From assembly GCA_036426205.1 (NCBI GenBank), contig WSYH01000105.1, forward strand, positions 248,001 through 312,000: 64,000 bases of DNA, written 5' to 3'. This DNA is from Ascaphus truei. Taxonomy: Eukaryota > Chordata > Amphibia > Anura > Ascaphidae. Positions within the stretch are counted from its first letter, which is position 1. The number at the start of each line of letters is the position of its first letter. The position numbers and the translations under genes are program-made. Positions 32,750 to 43,712 of this stretch are shown piece by piece. A model generated the notes under the pieces. That model was not told the DNA's origin. It ran no database searches and saw only the letters and a program-made list of their open reading frames with translations.

Positions 32750-34490
32750 GTGTGGCTGCCTCTATTGTAGATGTAAGCTCAGTCACGGCCTGTAAATTCT
32801 GGGTATCAGCTTCCTTTCTAAAGTTAAAACTCTTAGTTCTTTTTTTCTTATTTTTTAATAAGTTGGTTCTTTTAACGAGATTAACTTTATCAATAGCACA
32901 ATCTATCAGATGTTTATCATAACCTTTATGTATGAATCTTTCTTTCAGAAAGAGTACCTGAGTTTGAAATTGCCCATCATTGGTGCAATTTCTCTTTAGA
33001 CGTGCGAATTGATTAAAAGGTATATTCGCAATCCAGGGTTTAAAATGGCAACTGGAAGGATGGATATAGAAATTTACATTAGTGTTCTTAAAATAAGTTT
33101 TGGTACAGATTTGCTCTGATTCGATGGAAATTTCGAGATCCAAATAATGCACTGTTGTATCACTGTTTTCCCCACTAAAATGGAGGTTAAATGTATTAAT
33201 ATTCAACTGTGCAATGAACTCAAGAAGAGAGGTTTCGTTGCCATCCCAGATAATGATAATATCATCTATATATCTCCTCCACATGATTAACTGTGGAGGA
33301 GATGTCTCAGTAATAATGAGTTTTTCCCACCACCCCATATACAAGTTTGCAAAGGATGGAGCAAACTTGGTACCCATTGCGGTACCAAGTATCTGCAAAT
33401 AAAATTCAGATTCAAACAAAAAATAGTTATGAGTTAGTATAAACTCTATGGATCGTAGCAAAAAGTCAATTTGTGTTGGATCTATCAAATTGCACGACTC
33501 CAAAAAGAATTTGACCCACTGTGCATCCTGCCTGATGTGGTATGCACGTGTACAGTGATTGTACATCTAGTGTGGCCAATCTATAGCCGGTCTTCCACTT
33601 GGTTTGTTGTAGTAATTTAATAACCGCAGTGGTATCTTTAAGATATGACGGTAACTGAGTAACTAAAGGCTGTAAATAAATATCCAAATACTGGGATAAA
33701 TTCGATGTCATTGAATTAATGCCCGATATAATGGGGCATCCAAGATGATTTAAAATGGATTTTTGAATCTTTGGTAAGTGATAGTATATGGGAATGGTGG
33801 GAGAAGAAATATAAATGAACTCAAATTCTGTCTTTTTCAATATGCCTTGATCTAAGGCCTCATCAAGTAATACTTTAAGAGAAAGGAGAAAATCACCTGT
33901 GGGATCCTTTCTCAATTTTTTGTATGATTTAAGATCCGACAGGAGTCTCTCCGCTTCTAAACAATAGTCTTTCTTGTCCTGTAAGACAACCCCCCTCCTT
34001 GATCTGCCTCGCGTACTACGATGTTGGTATTTGTCCGCAGATTTTTTATAGATAGGGTTTCACTGGGTGTCATATTAGAACGGCTATGTTTATTTGTTGA
34101 GGCCAAAGTGCAAATTTGCCTTAATTCTTGTTCAAGCAATTTGCCGAACAACTCGACATATTGTCCTCTAGAGTAATAAGGATAGAATATCGATTTTGGC
34201 TTATATCCAGAGTGGAAAATCCTAGCATCATCAACAGTTTGACTATCTGTGTGATTCTCTCGAAACAAACTATCCAAATCCCTATATGTTTGTTGTTCAA
34301 TGGGATCACTGTATAGATTAGTAGCTACCGGCAAAGGCTCCACTACATTATTTCCCATTTCCTTACAATTAGCAAAATGTCTATGCAATGTCAGTTTCCT
34401 CAGATATTTCTGAAGGTCTACAAATAATTCAAACTCCGAAGGATTTGCTGTCGGAGCGAATGTTAGACCTTTTGAAAGGACATTGCACAA
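32727..34490 (-). pseudogene. PLE A reverse transcriptase
   Basis: Three overlapping minus-strand frames (33957-34490, 33466-33915, 32727-33566) form one protein. In order they carry IVVREADQGGG, IPIYYHLPKIQK, LDVQSLYTCIPH, then GTAMGTKFAPSFANLYMG and the catalytic RRYIDDIIIIWDG (YIDD at 33261-33272), followed by VHYLDLEI. These correspond to RT motifs 1, 2, A, B, C and D of Penelope-like elements. The first frameshift sits in a six-base G run at about 33990-33995, and the second near 33535. The catalytic aspartates are retained, so inactivation is by frame loss rather than loss of the active site. Confidence 0.85.
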
Positions 34491-34518
34491 TTGTAAGTCT
34501 ATTTTAAGGGAAGAGAGA

Positions 34519-35187
34519 TTAAAAATACCTTTTGATCTTAGTGTCTCCGGACTCGGGTATCTCTCCTTTGTTGGGGGCTTTCCCCCCCCCCCCTTTTTTC
34601 CCTTCTATATACGGTCTTTTTTGCGTAGTTGACCTTGTTTGAGGTCTCGACAGGGGATTGTCCGGATTCTGATCTAATCTCTGATGGATTTTTTCTCTCC
34701 CTTGTAAAAAATGGGTAGATTTGTCAACATCATTAGCACTTTGTGGGTCCCCCAGATGCTGAAATCTGTTGGATAATTCAAAAGGATGTGGATTAGATCT
34801 ATTATCTTCTCTTTCCCGATCAAAATGATTATCTGTATTACTAGACCGAGGTTTATGATTAACCATTCTCCAATTATCATTGGCCCTATTGGTTTTGTTG
34901 TCTTGTGGTTTGGACTGGATTTTACTCCTTGTCCCCATTTGTAGCGTGTTAGGCTTGCTGACATTAGGTGAAGATAGTGACGCCTTATCTTTGTCACTTA
35001 TTCCCAATCTGGGAGTACATGTCTGAATAATAGGGGCATCGCCACAAATAACTTTGGGGGAAGAAGGGTTATTAATAACCACATTTAAGGATTTGGATAG
35101 TTGTTGGTTAACTTTGTTGGTTTTCGGTTTATCTTTATCGTTCCAGTTCTTTTGTCTATTCAACAGATAATCATTTTTATCTCTCAA
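34519..35187 (-). pseudogene. PLE A basic, low-complexity region upstream of RT
   Basis: About 220 codons rich in Asn, Lys, Asp, Arg, Pro and Ser, with phrases such as NKVNQQLSKSLNVV and RSNPHPFELSNRFQHLGD. It has no recognised domain. Its place between an N-terminal helix-rich part and the RT matches the variable region found ahead of the RT in amphibian PLEs. It joins the upstream frame through an A/T run near 35190, where the phase changes. Confidence 0.55.
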
Positions 35188-35586
35188 ATTTTTTTAATTT
35201 TGGAGACCATGATCCCATTTTCATATTTTATCATTTTCGCATAAACCTCCTCTATCAATTGAGGTAGTTTTTCCAAATCTGAGGAATTTAAGATCTCATG
35301 TTTAATTTTAGTGATTTTGAGATCAACCTCAGCGAGTACATTTTTTCTCTCTATAGTGAGTATCGTCATTAATCTGCGTGAGCAGTCTTCCAAAATATCA
35401 TCCCATAATTTAAGGAATTTAGCATTATTACATCCATAAGTGGGATTTACATCCATAAGTGGGATTCTTTGAAAGTCTTAAACCCCTGGGAGTTTTTTTG
35501 TTTTTAAATACTCCTCCAATGTTCTCATATCCCAAAAAGCTTCTGTCTCTTGTTCAAGCAATCTGGTTAGTATTTCTAATTGGGAG
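35184..35586 (-). pseudogene. PLE A N-terminal helical region, truncated
   Basis: The minus-strand frame contains AKFLKLWDDILEDCSRR followed by a long charged helix ending KMIKYENG. Upstream, in another phase, TEAFWDMRTLEEYLK and PRGLRL can be read up to 35586. Such 'PRGLR ... W...L..CS..LM' segments occur near the start of PLE ORFs. A 19-base tandem duplication (TTACATCCATAAGTGGGAT) at about 35428-35466 lies at the phase change. The start codon is lost at the junction with the LTR. Confidence 0.55.
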
Positions 35587-36153
35587 TGTAACAGGGGAGT
35601 TATCCCTGTTCAGGAAATATGCCTCTAATCCAGCTGTGTGGTGGTTAATTGCTGGTAGTCAATTAACAAACACCACCTGCCTGATGGCTTAGAAAAGCCT
35701 GTCTTTTGAGACAGGAAGAGAGACTCTTTATCTCACACCTGAGCTGAACTTGGAGACACTTGTCTTGAGCCCTGCCAGAAGAAACAGCAGAGCTGCTTTC
35801 AAGACACAGGGGAAACTTCTAAACCTGAATGCTGACAAACCCTGAAGAAAAGGTAGCAACCAGGGACATAGAAAATTTTCCCTCCAAACCACAAGGAACA
35901 GATAAGACTTTTATTTACAAGACTTTTTATATCTGTTTATTTCATGCTATATGTTGGGGCTGGGAGACATGCTTATCTAAGGGAGTTGTGAACTGCGTAG
36001 TATTTCACTAGAAATACTCCCAAGTGAATAGAAGCTTTGTTTACCCCTTGTTTGGATGGTTTCCTGATGTTAAGGAAACAGGCGCAATAAAAGGCTTATT
36101 TAATTTCACTATAATCAGTCTCCCTTGCATACCTCTGTGAGCGTCCGCCTACA
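35587..36153 (+). repeat. 5' LTR, 567 bp
   Basis: Begins TGTAACAGGGGAGTTATCCC and ends CGTCCGCCTACA, with an AATAAA signal near 36096 and a TTTAATTT-rich stretch after it, as in the R/U5 side of an LTR. It is followed after two bases by TGG, the usual start of a primer-binding site. Identification rests on this geometry because no second LTR copy is in the window. Confidence 0.6.
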
Positions 36154-36161
36154 TATGGTGT

Positions 36162-36785
36162 TGTAAGGAATCCGCTCCACGGTTTACTGGTTACCTTACC
36201 TTGCAGACCGGTGCAGTTCTGGAACAGCTTTCCTGAGGTTTGCTGCAGCCTGGATTCACTCAAAGCAATACACACTCCCTCTGGTATCTACTGCAGCTGT
36301 GCAGCCTTTCATTGCAAACTATACTTGCATTCACTCATTAGGGGCAGTACCTTCACACCCCCGCCGGGGATTGGCCCGCTGGCCTTTAAGTATTGCTTTC
36401 CCATAATGCTCCTTGCCGAGCATAGTCCTTACTGGATGTCAACTGTTTTGCCACAAGCTCTCGCTTGTTCCCCTTTGCTGATACCAGGTCACGCCCTGCG
36501 TCCTTCAGCTTCCTTCAAGCCGTTTGTTCTCCAATGCTGATTCCAGGTTACGTCCTGCATCCTTCAGCTCCCTTCAAGCCGCTTGTTCCCCTGTGCTGAA
36601 GCAGAGATTCGTTCCTGCGTCCTTCAGCCTCCTGGATTCCTGCACTAAGTAGTGGTTTCGTCCCTGCGTTCTGCAGTCTCCTGGATTCCTGCACTGAAGC
36701 GGAGGTTTCCCTGTATCTACAGCTTTTACAACCCCACCTCAGCCTCGCGGTCCGACCCTGGTTTGTGGTGAGCAGAACCCTGACA
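36162..36785 (+). mobile_element. Solo LTR, 624 bp, nested, TSD GGTGT
   Basis: Starts TGTAAGGAATCCGCTCC and ends GAACCCTGACA. The 5-bp duplication GGTGT is present at 36157-36161 and 36786-36790. Removing it restores a continuous TGGTGTCCGAAGTGGGA, which suits a primer-binding site. Inside, GGATTGGCCC is followed by TTTAAG as a promoter-like pair. The last 60 bases resemble the minus-strand ends of the LTRs at 7475 and 40722 (CACCTCAGCC...GTGGTGAGCA). Confidence 0.9.
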
Positions 36786-37695
36786 GGTGTCCGAAGTGGG
36801 ACGAGAGGTGGTCTTTGAAGTTAGAAAGGACCGGAGATTAGTTCTGTGAATTTTTTTTATGCTTTTTGTCTACAAACAGTCTGAGCAACTTAAAAAAATA
36901 AAAAAAAATCTCATGCAGCAGAGATCAGAGTTAAAGTGATACACACCACTGCACTGAAACTTACAAAACCACAGATGGACTCTTTTCCCCAATCCCAAGA
37001 GGAGAGAGAGAGAGACTGCTGAAGCAGGTAAAACCTTATTTGCCTATCACAATAAAGTGTAATATGGTCATTGAAATAGGGGGTTTGCCCTCCAGCCATA
37101 GTCAGGGTTCAAGAAGTGAGTTAGCCCTTGAAAGGGATAGGCGTTTGTTATTTTCAAATGTTTATCTGAAGCAGTGAATACAGATGGTGACCCATGAGCG
37201 ATACTGATTCTGCAAGTAAAGGCTGCCACACCGCATAGGGCTACCAGTTTTGGATGGAGTATATTCAGAAAAATGTGAAAATTGATGCAAGACTGTGCTG
37301 AAGCAGGGGAATTTTCAGTAAACAAGTGCTGAGGGTAAAATTGCCTACAAGAAAATAAGGAATTGCTGAGCTGTGTAAAAGATATCCCAAAGTGTGAAGA
37401 GTGAATGTCATAATACCCAAAGTTGAGACTGAACTCAAACAGAAAATCACATTATTTGGCTGAAGCAGAGAGAGTATACCTAGCAAGTAAATGGTGTAAA
37501 GCAAACAGTAGTTTTTACCTAGAAACTACACATTCAGCATACCTAATGAGAGATTACATCTAGCAAGTAAATGGTGTAAAGCAAATAGATGTTTTTACCT
37601 AGCAACTGCACATCTTGTATACCTGAGAAGAGAAAATGCATGCACAGTACTGCTGATATTGTAAAACTTACCCAGGAAAGAAAAAGTCTACAGAG
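36786..37695 (+). other. Leader of the LTR-type element, with 80-bp duplication
   Basis: Runs from the second half of the primer-binding-like site to the first ATG of the coiled-coil ORF. GCTGAAGCAG recurs at three places. Two tandem copies of an 80-base unit (TAGCAAGTAAATGGTGTAAA, then TTTTTACCTAG) occupy about 37478-37621. No reading frame is evident. Confidence 0.5.
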
Positions 37696-39806
37696 ATGCC
37701 TGTGAGAGCTACGACCTCTACAAGCAAAATATGCCCACCTGTAGGGCTACCACAATTGGGGGTTCTAGCAAATACAGTGGCAACCGCTGCAATAGCACCT
37801 CCTGAGGTCAGGAAGAAAATTACACCTGATAGCCTAAAAATGGAGGACAAAATGCAGCGTTCCTGTAATGAACCCTACCCCACGGAAGAGTGGCCCTTCC
37901 AGTCCAATAAAGAGGAAGACATCTCTTACGGGGAACCCGAACCGAGTCACATCCACAAAACACCCAAAGAATGGTGGGGGTGCCTGAACTCGGCACGAAC
38001 AGAAAAGACCGCCCTCTATGATGACGAATATGGTCGACAAGAGAAAAAGCGGGAGCAGCAGATCACCCAATATTTCTGTCAGTTAAAGCAACTGCAAGAA
38101 AAGCCTGGCGTATATAATGAAGCTGCTAAAGTATCATATAAAGAAGGAGACCCCAGTATTCCGGATGGGACGGAGTAATCCAAAACAAAAAAGCGGAAAA
38201 AGAAAAGCAGTTCTTCACTTACCGTGGAAGGAACAGACACGTCCGCAGATCCTGTGGAGGAAAAGGGGGACCGAGTTGCCCTGCAGCCTAGAGAAAATGG
38301 AGAATTCGTCCTGCGGTTAACCGAATATCCAGAGGGCCCAAGGCAGAAGTCGTGTACCTCAAAGAAGTGTCTGTCCGGTGCCAACAGTGAGGAACCCTCA
38401 ACCAACCATCCAAGGGAAGTCGAGCCGGAACCAGTGAGTGACGATCCCTTGACCAGCCCTGAAAATGCCCTGAAAAATGCCAGGCATGACTGTGATATGC
38501 TCCGTGAACAATTGAAACAAAAGGAAGATGGTTACACAGAGCTACAGAAAAATAACGTGAGGCTACAAAAAGATGTGCTCACAATTTACTCTTTAGCCAG
38601 GACAGAATTGGACGATCTCAAGACTGACCTAGATACTGCAAATGCTACTATTTCCACCATGGATGAAAAGCAGAGCCAATCTGATAAAATGGTGGGTACG
38701 CTAAAGCGGAAGTATGAGGAGGCACTGAAGCAGATGACAGTCTTCCAGCAAGAGGTTCACACTCTTCGCATAGAGCTGAATGCCTCACAACAGGAGGTCA
38801 ACAGTGTCCGGATAGAGGTGGACGTATCTCAGAAAGAGGTTTAGACACTCCACAGAGCACTGGATGCCTCACATCATGAGACCAACAGCTGCCGCACAGA
38901 CCTGGAAGTTTCCAGAAAGGAACTACACAGTCTCACTGAGGAGCTGGACATTTCTAAAGAAACGATTGTCAATCTTAATACAGATCTTCAAGTCTCCCAG
39001 AAGGAGCTTCAGACCCTCAACCTAGAGAAGGAAGTCTCACGCCGGGAGACTGTCATTCTCAAAGCAGATGTGCGTAAAAGGAAGGAGGACTGCAAAGAGG
39101 CCCTGAACAGTACAGAGACTGAAAAAGGAGAAAATTTAAGATTACAAAGAAAGAACTTAAAACTCAAAGAAGAAAATTTTAATTTGACAAACGACATCAA
39201 GGAAAAAAATGAAAAGTTGCATGAGCTTAAAGAAATAAATAGACTTTTGGAAGGTGAGAAGTTTGAAGCAGAGCACCGACTGCAGAACCAACTGCAAGGT
39301 CTGCGTACGCACCTCGAGAAGGCTGAGGAGAAGCAGCGAACTCTGCAGGAAGACAATATGCAGGCTGTTAAAGAAATACAAGTGCTGCAGGAATGTCTGA
39401 TTACCCAGTATGTCCCCGCAAAGCAGCATGAGAAACTGAAGGCTACCTTGAGTGTCACCAAAGCATCGCTAGAGGCCAAGCTTAGAACCCAGGTGACCCG
39501 GCACAAAAGGGAGCACAAGAAGGTCTAGAAACTGAAACAAGTAACTGTGGCACGAGCAAAGAAATTCATAGTGCTGCACAATGCAATAGAAATGTGGAAG
39601 AAAACTCAGAGAAAGCAAAGCGTGCAGATAAATCCCTGAGAAGAGACTTGCAAGACGCACTCAAAAAACAGGGATCTCTCGCGGATAAGATTACAGTCCT
39701 ACAAGGACAAGTATTGATCCTGACTAAGCGTCAGTATCCCACGGCCACAAAAACCTATGAAGACAAGGTTACAGTGAGAGCTGGGAATATCGCTCGTCTG
39801 AAAGAC

Positions 39807-39857
<51 letters not shown>

Positions 39858-39881
39858 GAAAAGAGCGCAAATGACCAGTAG
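37696..39881 (+). pseudogene. Coiled-coil ORF with eight 14-residue repeats, gag position
   Basis: One frame runs from ATG 37696 to 39528 (611 codons), with in-frame stops at 38176 (TAA), 38842 (TAG) and 39526 (TAG). The sense then continues in another phase from about 39594 until a (GT)n tract. The first 160 residues are Pro/Thr-rich, then charged, with DDEYGRQEKKREQQITQYF. A basic KKRKKKS patch follows the first stop. From about residue 250 on it is predicted coiled coil. Residues from 38740 to 39075 form eight 14-residue units such as VSQKELQTLNLEKE and VSRKELHSLTEELD, that is, two heptads each. I do not recognise the family. Position after an LTR and primer site suggests a gag-like or accessory structural protein; a captured host coiled-coil gene is the alternative. 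No zinc knuckle, protease or RT motif is visible. Confidence 0.55.
39810..39857. repeat. (GT)n microsatellite at the end of the coiled-coil ORF
   Basis: About 23 GT units. They interrupt the coiled-coil reading immediately after a LKDKG segment, so the real C-terminus is lost here. Confidence 0.9.
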
Positions 39882-40721
39882 TAATTCCAAATATGAACAA
39901 TTTAATAAAAAAGACAATGCCCCTAAACCAACATACCAATTTGAGATAACAAAATAAAAAACATATACATATATGTTAAGAACAATGACTAAAAAACAGT
40001 AAGGCCTATCGTGAGCTGTAACTCAATTAAGGAGGATGGTATATACGAAAGGACACACACTAGAGAATGACTAACTAATTTACAGGTGATACATTATGGC
40101 TAATTACCAGTGAGAGGCCAGAGGTAATGCGGAGGTAGTGAGGTCTAGTCCAGTATATCCAGATAAAAAGATGGTAAATATAAGAAAACTCAGTTTGATC
40201 TCACCAATGTGTAAACGTGGATGGTAACAACAGAATCCGTCAGCTGTGCCTCCAACGTGTGTAACAGGGAGATCGCAATTATGCCGATCCAGAACTGTGA
40301 TGATGTGTTCACTCATACGTGATGGTAGCCCCGATGGAGGTGGTGGGAAGCTGCACAGCAGAACCCCGATCCGTCAACTTACTTTCACTACGCAAGGACC
40401 TGATACTCCTTGGCGATATAAAAACTGATTTTCTGGCACGCCGCCCAGACAGATGACCGGTTACCTCACTAGAATGCTGGCGAAGCAAAATATAGCGCAG
40501 ACCTCGGTACTCACTCACTTCTCCTGTTCGTCAGTGCCTGTGGCAGGGAATCTTCTGAGACAGCTGATAGGTTACTGTACTAGCGTCATGACATATGCCC
40601 TATGTGTTTTGTCGGGTGTATCCAAGAGGTGGCAGCTGTTTGAAATTTATAGTAGTCAAAATGTCCTGATTGGTGAATATGTATAACCAATTGAAATCAA
40701 GGATATAATTCAGTATAGCAG

Positions 40722-41464
40722 TGTCATGCTGTGCTCACCACAAACAAGGAGGGACCCCGAAGCTGAGGTGGGAATTGGTATAAACGCCACCCACAGCCAT
40801 GAGGGCGCGACTGGAGTGTAGGTTGGTCGCAGTAGCCGGGTCGGGGTTGGAGAGGGTCGTCATTATACTTGCTGGAGTCAGGGTAGGAGAGGTCAGGATC
40901 ATAGGAGGTACTATTAGCCATGGTCATGGTTGGAGAGAGTAGAGTTGTCGTTGTCTGAGAGCCGAGGTCAGGGTAGGAGAGAAGCGGATGGTCAGAAGTA
41001 GCTGGGGTCAGGAGTACGGAGGTGCGGAGTCCAAGGAACAAGCCGGGTCGGTACACAAACAAGGTTCAGCAAGACTGTGGAGGCAGAGGAGTGAAAAACA
41101 GCAACGTAACAAGAACTATGCTCAGCCGAAGTGCAGGTGGCACAGCTGAGCATATAAGGAAGTGAGGGTCCAATGGGAGAAGGGGTGAAACAGAGGTGCG
41201 TTTTCGGCAGGAGCAGGGATAGGTAGAGATGCAGGAGACAGGTGTAGGCAAAGGGAAGATAATCATACCTGTTGACGTGGAGCTTGTGTGCGTTGCGCAC
41301 GCGTCACGTTTGCGCGCTGTTTGCTGCTGATGCCCGAGCGCAAACCGGAGGCGGGGCCTTCCGTCAGTGTGCCCGGCAGGGAGCCGTCGGGAGCGGGGGG
41401 CACAGAAGACGGAGGAGGCAAGACGGGAGTGCACCGAGAGCGACGTGGCTCCCGTTCCTTTACA
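40722..41464 (-). mobile_element. Solo LTR, 743 bp, minus orientation, TSD AGCAG
   Basis: Plus-strand ends are TGTCATGCTGTGCTCACC and CGTTCCTTTACA. Identical AGCAG duplications lie at 40717-40721 and 41465-41469. Minus-strand CCATTGG and TATATGC boxes lie near 41180 and 41153. Its end (minus strand CCACCTCAGC...GTGGTGAGCA) is similar to the solo LTRs at 7475 and 36162. It is inserted in the 3' region of PLE copy C. Confidence 0.9.
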
Positions 41465-41476
41465 AGCAGATGGCAG

Positions 41477-41932
41477 TCATATACAATGAAGGAAGTGCCT
41501 AGATAGATAATGGTTGGCGACACCATGCAAAATATTCCTTCTACGCTCCAAAAAACGAGTGGAGAGTGGTCTAGTGGTGCGACCTACGTATTGCAGGCCA
41601 CATCCACGGGTAATAAGGTATACTACAAAAGTAGTCTGACAATTGATGAAACCTTTAACTAAAAAGGTCTCACCATTGGAATGAGATGAAAAATTATTTC
41701 TCGTGTCTAGAAAGGAACATGTAATACATTTCCCTCTAGTACACCTAAAATTACCTATGGGCCTTGAATCAAATATCGGTGGCACATGAGAACATAATTT
41801 GGTGGGAGCTAGTAGAGTTTTTTTATTACATTTAGCCCTCCTGTAGATAATTATGGGTTGTGGATCCAAGTGATCCTTCAGAACAGGGTCATGTGTTAGT
41901 ATGCCCCAATGTTTATTAAAGATGGCTCTCAC
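41477..41932 (-). pseudogene. PLE C linker and GIY-YIG endonuclease
   Basis: A 151-codon minus-strand frame: AIFNKHWGILTHDPVL, then IIIYRRAKCNKKTLL, a cysteine pair CTRGKCITCSF, then GFINCQTTFVVYLITRGCG with LQYVGRTTRPLSTRFLERR. VVYLI and LQYVGRT are the GIY and YIG strands, and the arginine-rich helix follows at the usual distance. The frame ends early (HFLHCI), before the conserved C-terminal glutamate region seen in copy A, so the domain is probably truncated. It is open over its whole length and is the least damaged nuclease piece in the window. Confidence 0.8.
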
Positions 41933-42060
41933 CGACCTATCAGACTGACTATTTTGTGGAAAAGACCATTGTGTCTAGAGGCTCTAGACTGATAATTCTG
42001 TCTAGAATATCTACGTAAATCTTGTCTATCTAGACAACTAAAAAGATTCCTCTATTAAAG

Positions 42061-43440
42061 ATTCGTCAACAAATTTTGCCTTCATTGAATTAGACTGCAC
42101 AACAAAATCCAGAGCAGTGTTTTTCGTGCTGAGACAAAGCCTCCTTAACATCCCACTTTTGTCTTGTGCTGATCGGATGTGGATACAGATGCTGACGTGG
42201 ACGCAGATGTGGAGACAGTGATTGCGGATACAGCGAGAACTGAAATCGTGGGACCTGTAGATGTGAATAGCTGATATATGCAGACACCGGAGGCCCCTCA
42301 TGTCTCTCTAAAGCTGTCCATTTGGCCAATTAATAGATCCAGCCCAGAGTTCAGCGTGGCCATTTGCACGCTGCATATACACTATCAGTATTCGACTACC
42401 AATGAGGCATACACAACACTTTGTGGTGAAGTATTAACTCACACACCCACGGACACTGTTTTTTACCCTATGGACTCGCTCTCTCTTGTGCATCAGCAGC
42501 AAGCATTTATGCCTTTTCCCGCGTTTACTTCCTTGTGCTGTTACCTTGCCAACATATGACAGTAACTCATGGTTATTTAGCTTTCACTTTTGCCCTGTCA
42601 TCTTCATGCAGTTATATATGTATTTCATTAAGGGCTTAGCAGAGTTCTGTTCCATCATCTACTCCTTCTAATGCCATTGTGTTATGCATGGTTCATTTGG
42701 ACTGGCCAGTCAAGACTCACAGTGGGAACTATTTAGGTGTTGCTGTCTATCCGGGTAATATATGTATTTTTTGCTGTTTGTTTGTCACTTTGTGTTTGAT
42801 GTGAGTTTGAGCTCTTTTTTTGATAGCAATTTAATCAGTGGATGTTTAATTAGAATCTTTGGTTGGCTTTTCTTGTGGTCTCAGTTTATATATTTTTTCT
42901 GTGTTTGATTGGTTTAATAAATTTATTTTTTTATATTCTTTTATTGATTAGAGCGCTTATTTTTTTTTTATTTTTTTTGTCAATTCACTGCTGGATGATC
43001 CTAATGATCACCCAGGTACTTCGGTTGCAAGTCTCTCTTCTCCACATTACTCCAACACATTTTCTGATTTCATCCTAGATTCTTACTTTAGGTCGTTGTC
43101 TTTGTCTCTTAATCTCCCTTCGAATCCAGTCGAGTACCATCTTCGTCCAACGATGTACTTTTCTTCTTGCGATATATACATTTTAATTTCTTCACTCTTA
43201 TGATGATATCACAGACGTTTGTTTGGTTTCGAACCCATTCATTATTGTTCCTGTCTCTTCAAGTAATACCCAGCATACATCTCTCCATGCTTCTTTGAGC
43301 ATTTAAGTTACACATCCATACGTGAGCAGAAGCAGAATACACTTTTCGAAAACTTTCTTCTTCAGGCACAGTGGAAGTATATATATTTCCCTGGCAAAAT
43401 AAATTTCAGGTCCCCATTAATATACTATCTGCAATTTTTT
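42061..43440. other. No gene seen; possible PLE-related sequence
   Basis: Short frames lack motifs. Near 43345-43375 the minus strand reads CCTGAAGAAGAAAG followed by TTTTCGAAAAGTG, a weak CTGAAGA/GAAA pair comparable with other PLE 3' ends here. The rest is AT-rich. Confidence 0.3.
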
Positions 43441-43712
43441 TCCCTCCCTCCCCAATCCTCTCCCTGATCCTTACTCATCATCCCCCCTCTGCACCATCCC
43501 TCATCATCATCTCTCCCCCTCTCCATCATAATAATCATCACTCCCTCTCCTCATCTCTCCGCCTCATCATCTCTTCCCATCTTCATCACCTCTCCCCCAC
43601 CCACTATCACCACCTCTCTCTCCCCCCACCATCATCGCCTTTCTCCCCCCCACCCCCGACCATCACCTCTCTCTCCCCCACCATAATCACCTCTCTCCCT
43701 CCACCGATCTGG
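43440..43712. repeat. CT-rich minisatellite (CATCACCTCTCTCCCCC)
   Basis: Loosely periodic units of about 22-25 bases containing ATCATCACCTCTCTCCCCC. The 114-codon proline/serine/histidine frame across it is an artefact. Confidence 0.75.

Larger units (their letters stand above)
31293..35586 (-). mobile_element. PLE copy A, near full length, inactive
   Basis: A 4.3-kb minus-strand Penelope-like retroelement with N-terminal region, basic low-complexity region, reverse transcriptase, linker and GIY-YIG nuclease, followed by a 700-base 3' region with a decayed hammerhead-like motif. Several frameshifts and one stop in the nuclease make it inactive, although the RT catalytic motif is intact. Its 5' side is cut at 35586, where an LTR begins with TGTAACAGG. 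Its 3' boundary is set by homology with copy B. Confidence 0.85.
35587..39881 (+). mobile_element. LTR-type element: 5' LTR, split primer site, coiled-coil ORF
   Basis: The plus-strand order is a 5' LTR (35587-36153), a primer-binding-like TGGTGTCCGAAGTGGGA that is split by a solo LTR, a 0.9-kb leader, and a gag-position ORF (37696-39881). No protease, reverse transcriptase, integrase or 3' LTR is seen before the sequence changes to a PLE 3' region near 39.89 kb. The element is therefore truncated or a non-autonomous relic. Confidence 0.6.
39890..42060 (-). mobile_element. PLE copy C, 3' half, split by a solo LTR
   Basis: The minus-strand order is linker and GIY-YIG nuclease (41477-41932), a 3' region, a solo LTR at 40722-41464, then the rest of the 3' region to about 39.89 kb. 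The two flanks join smoothly once one AGCAG and the LTR are removed. A degenerate hammerhead-like segment (ACCCGACAAAACACATAGGG) is visible on the minus strand near 40595-40615. The boundary at 39.89 kb is approximate. Confidence 0.65.

Noticed and set aside
33214..33402. Plus-strand 62-codon frame inside PLE copy A
   Set aside because: It is the antisense of the reverse transcriptase motif B-C region.
35587..39881. Calling the outer LTR element an endogenous retrovirus
   Set aside because: No envelope, protease, RT or integrase sequence is present, so there is no basis for assigning it to retroviruses rather than to LTR retrotransposons.
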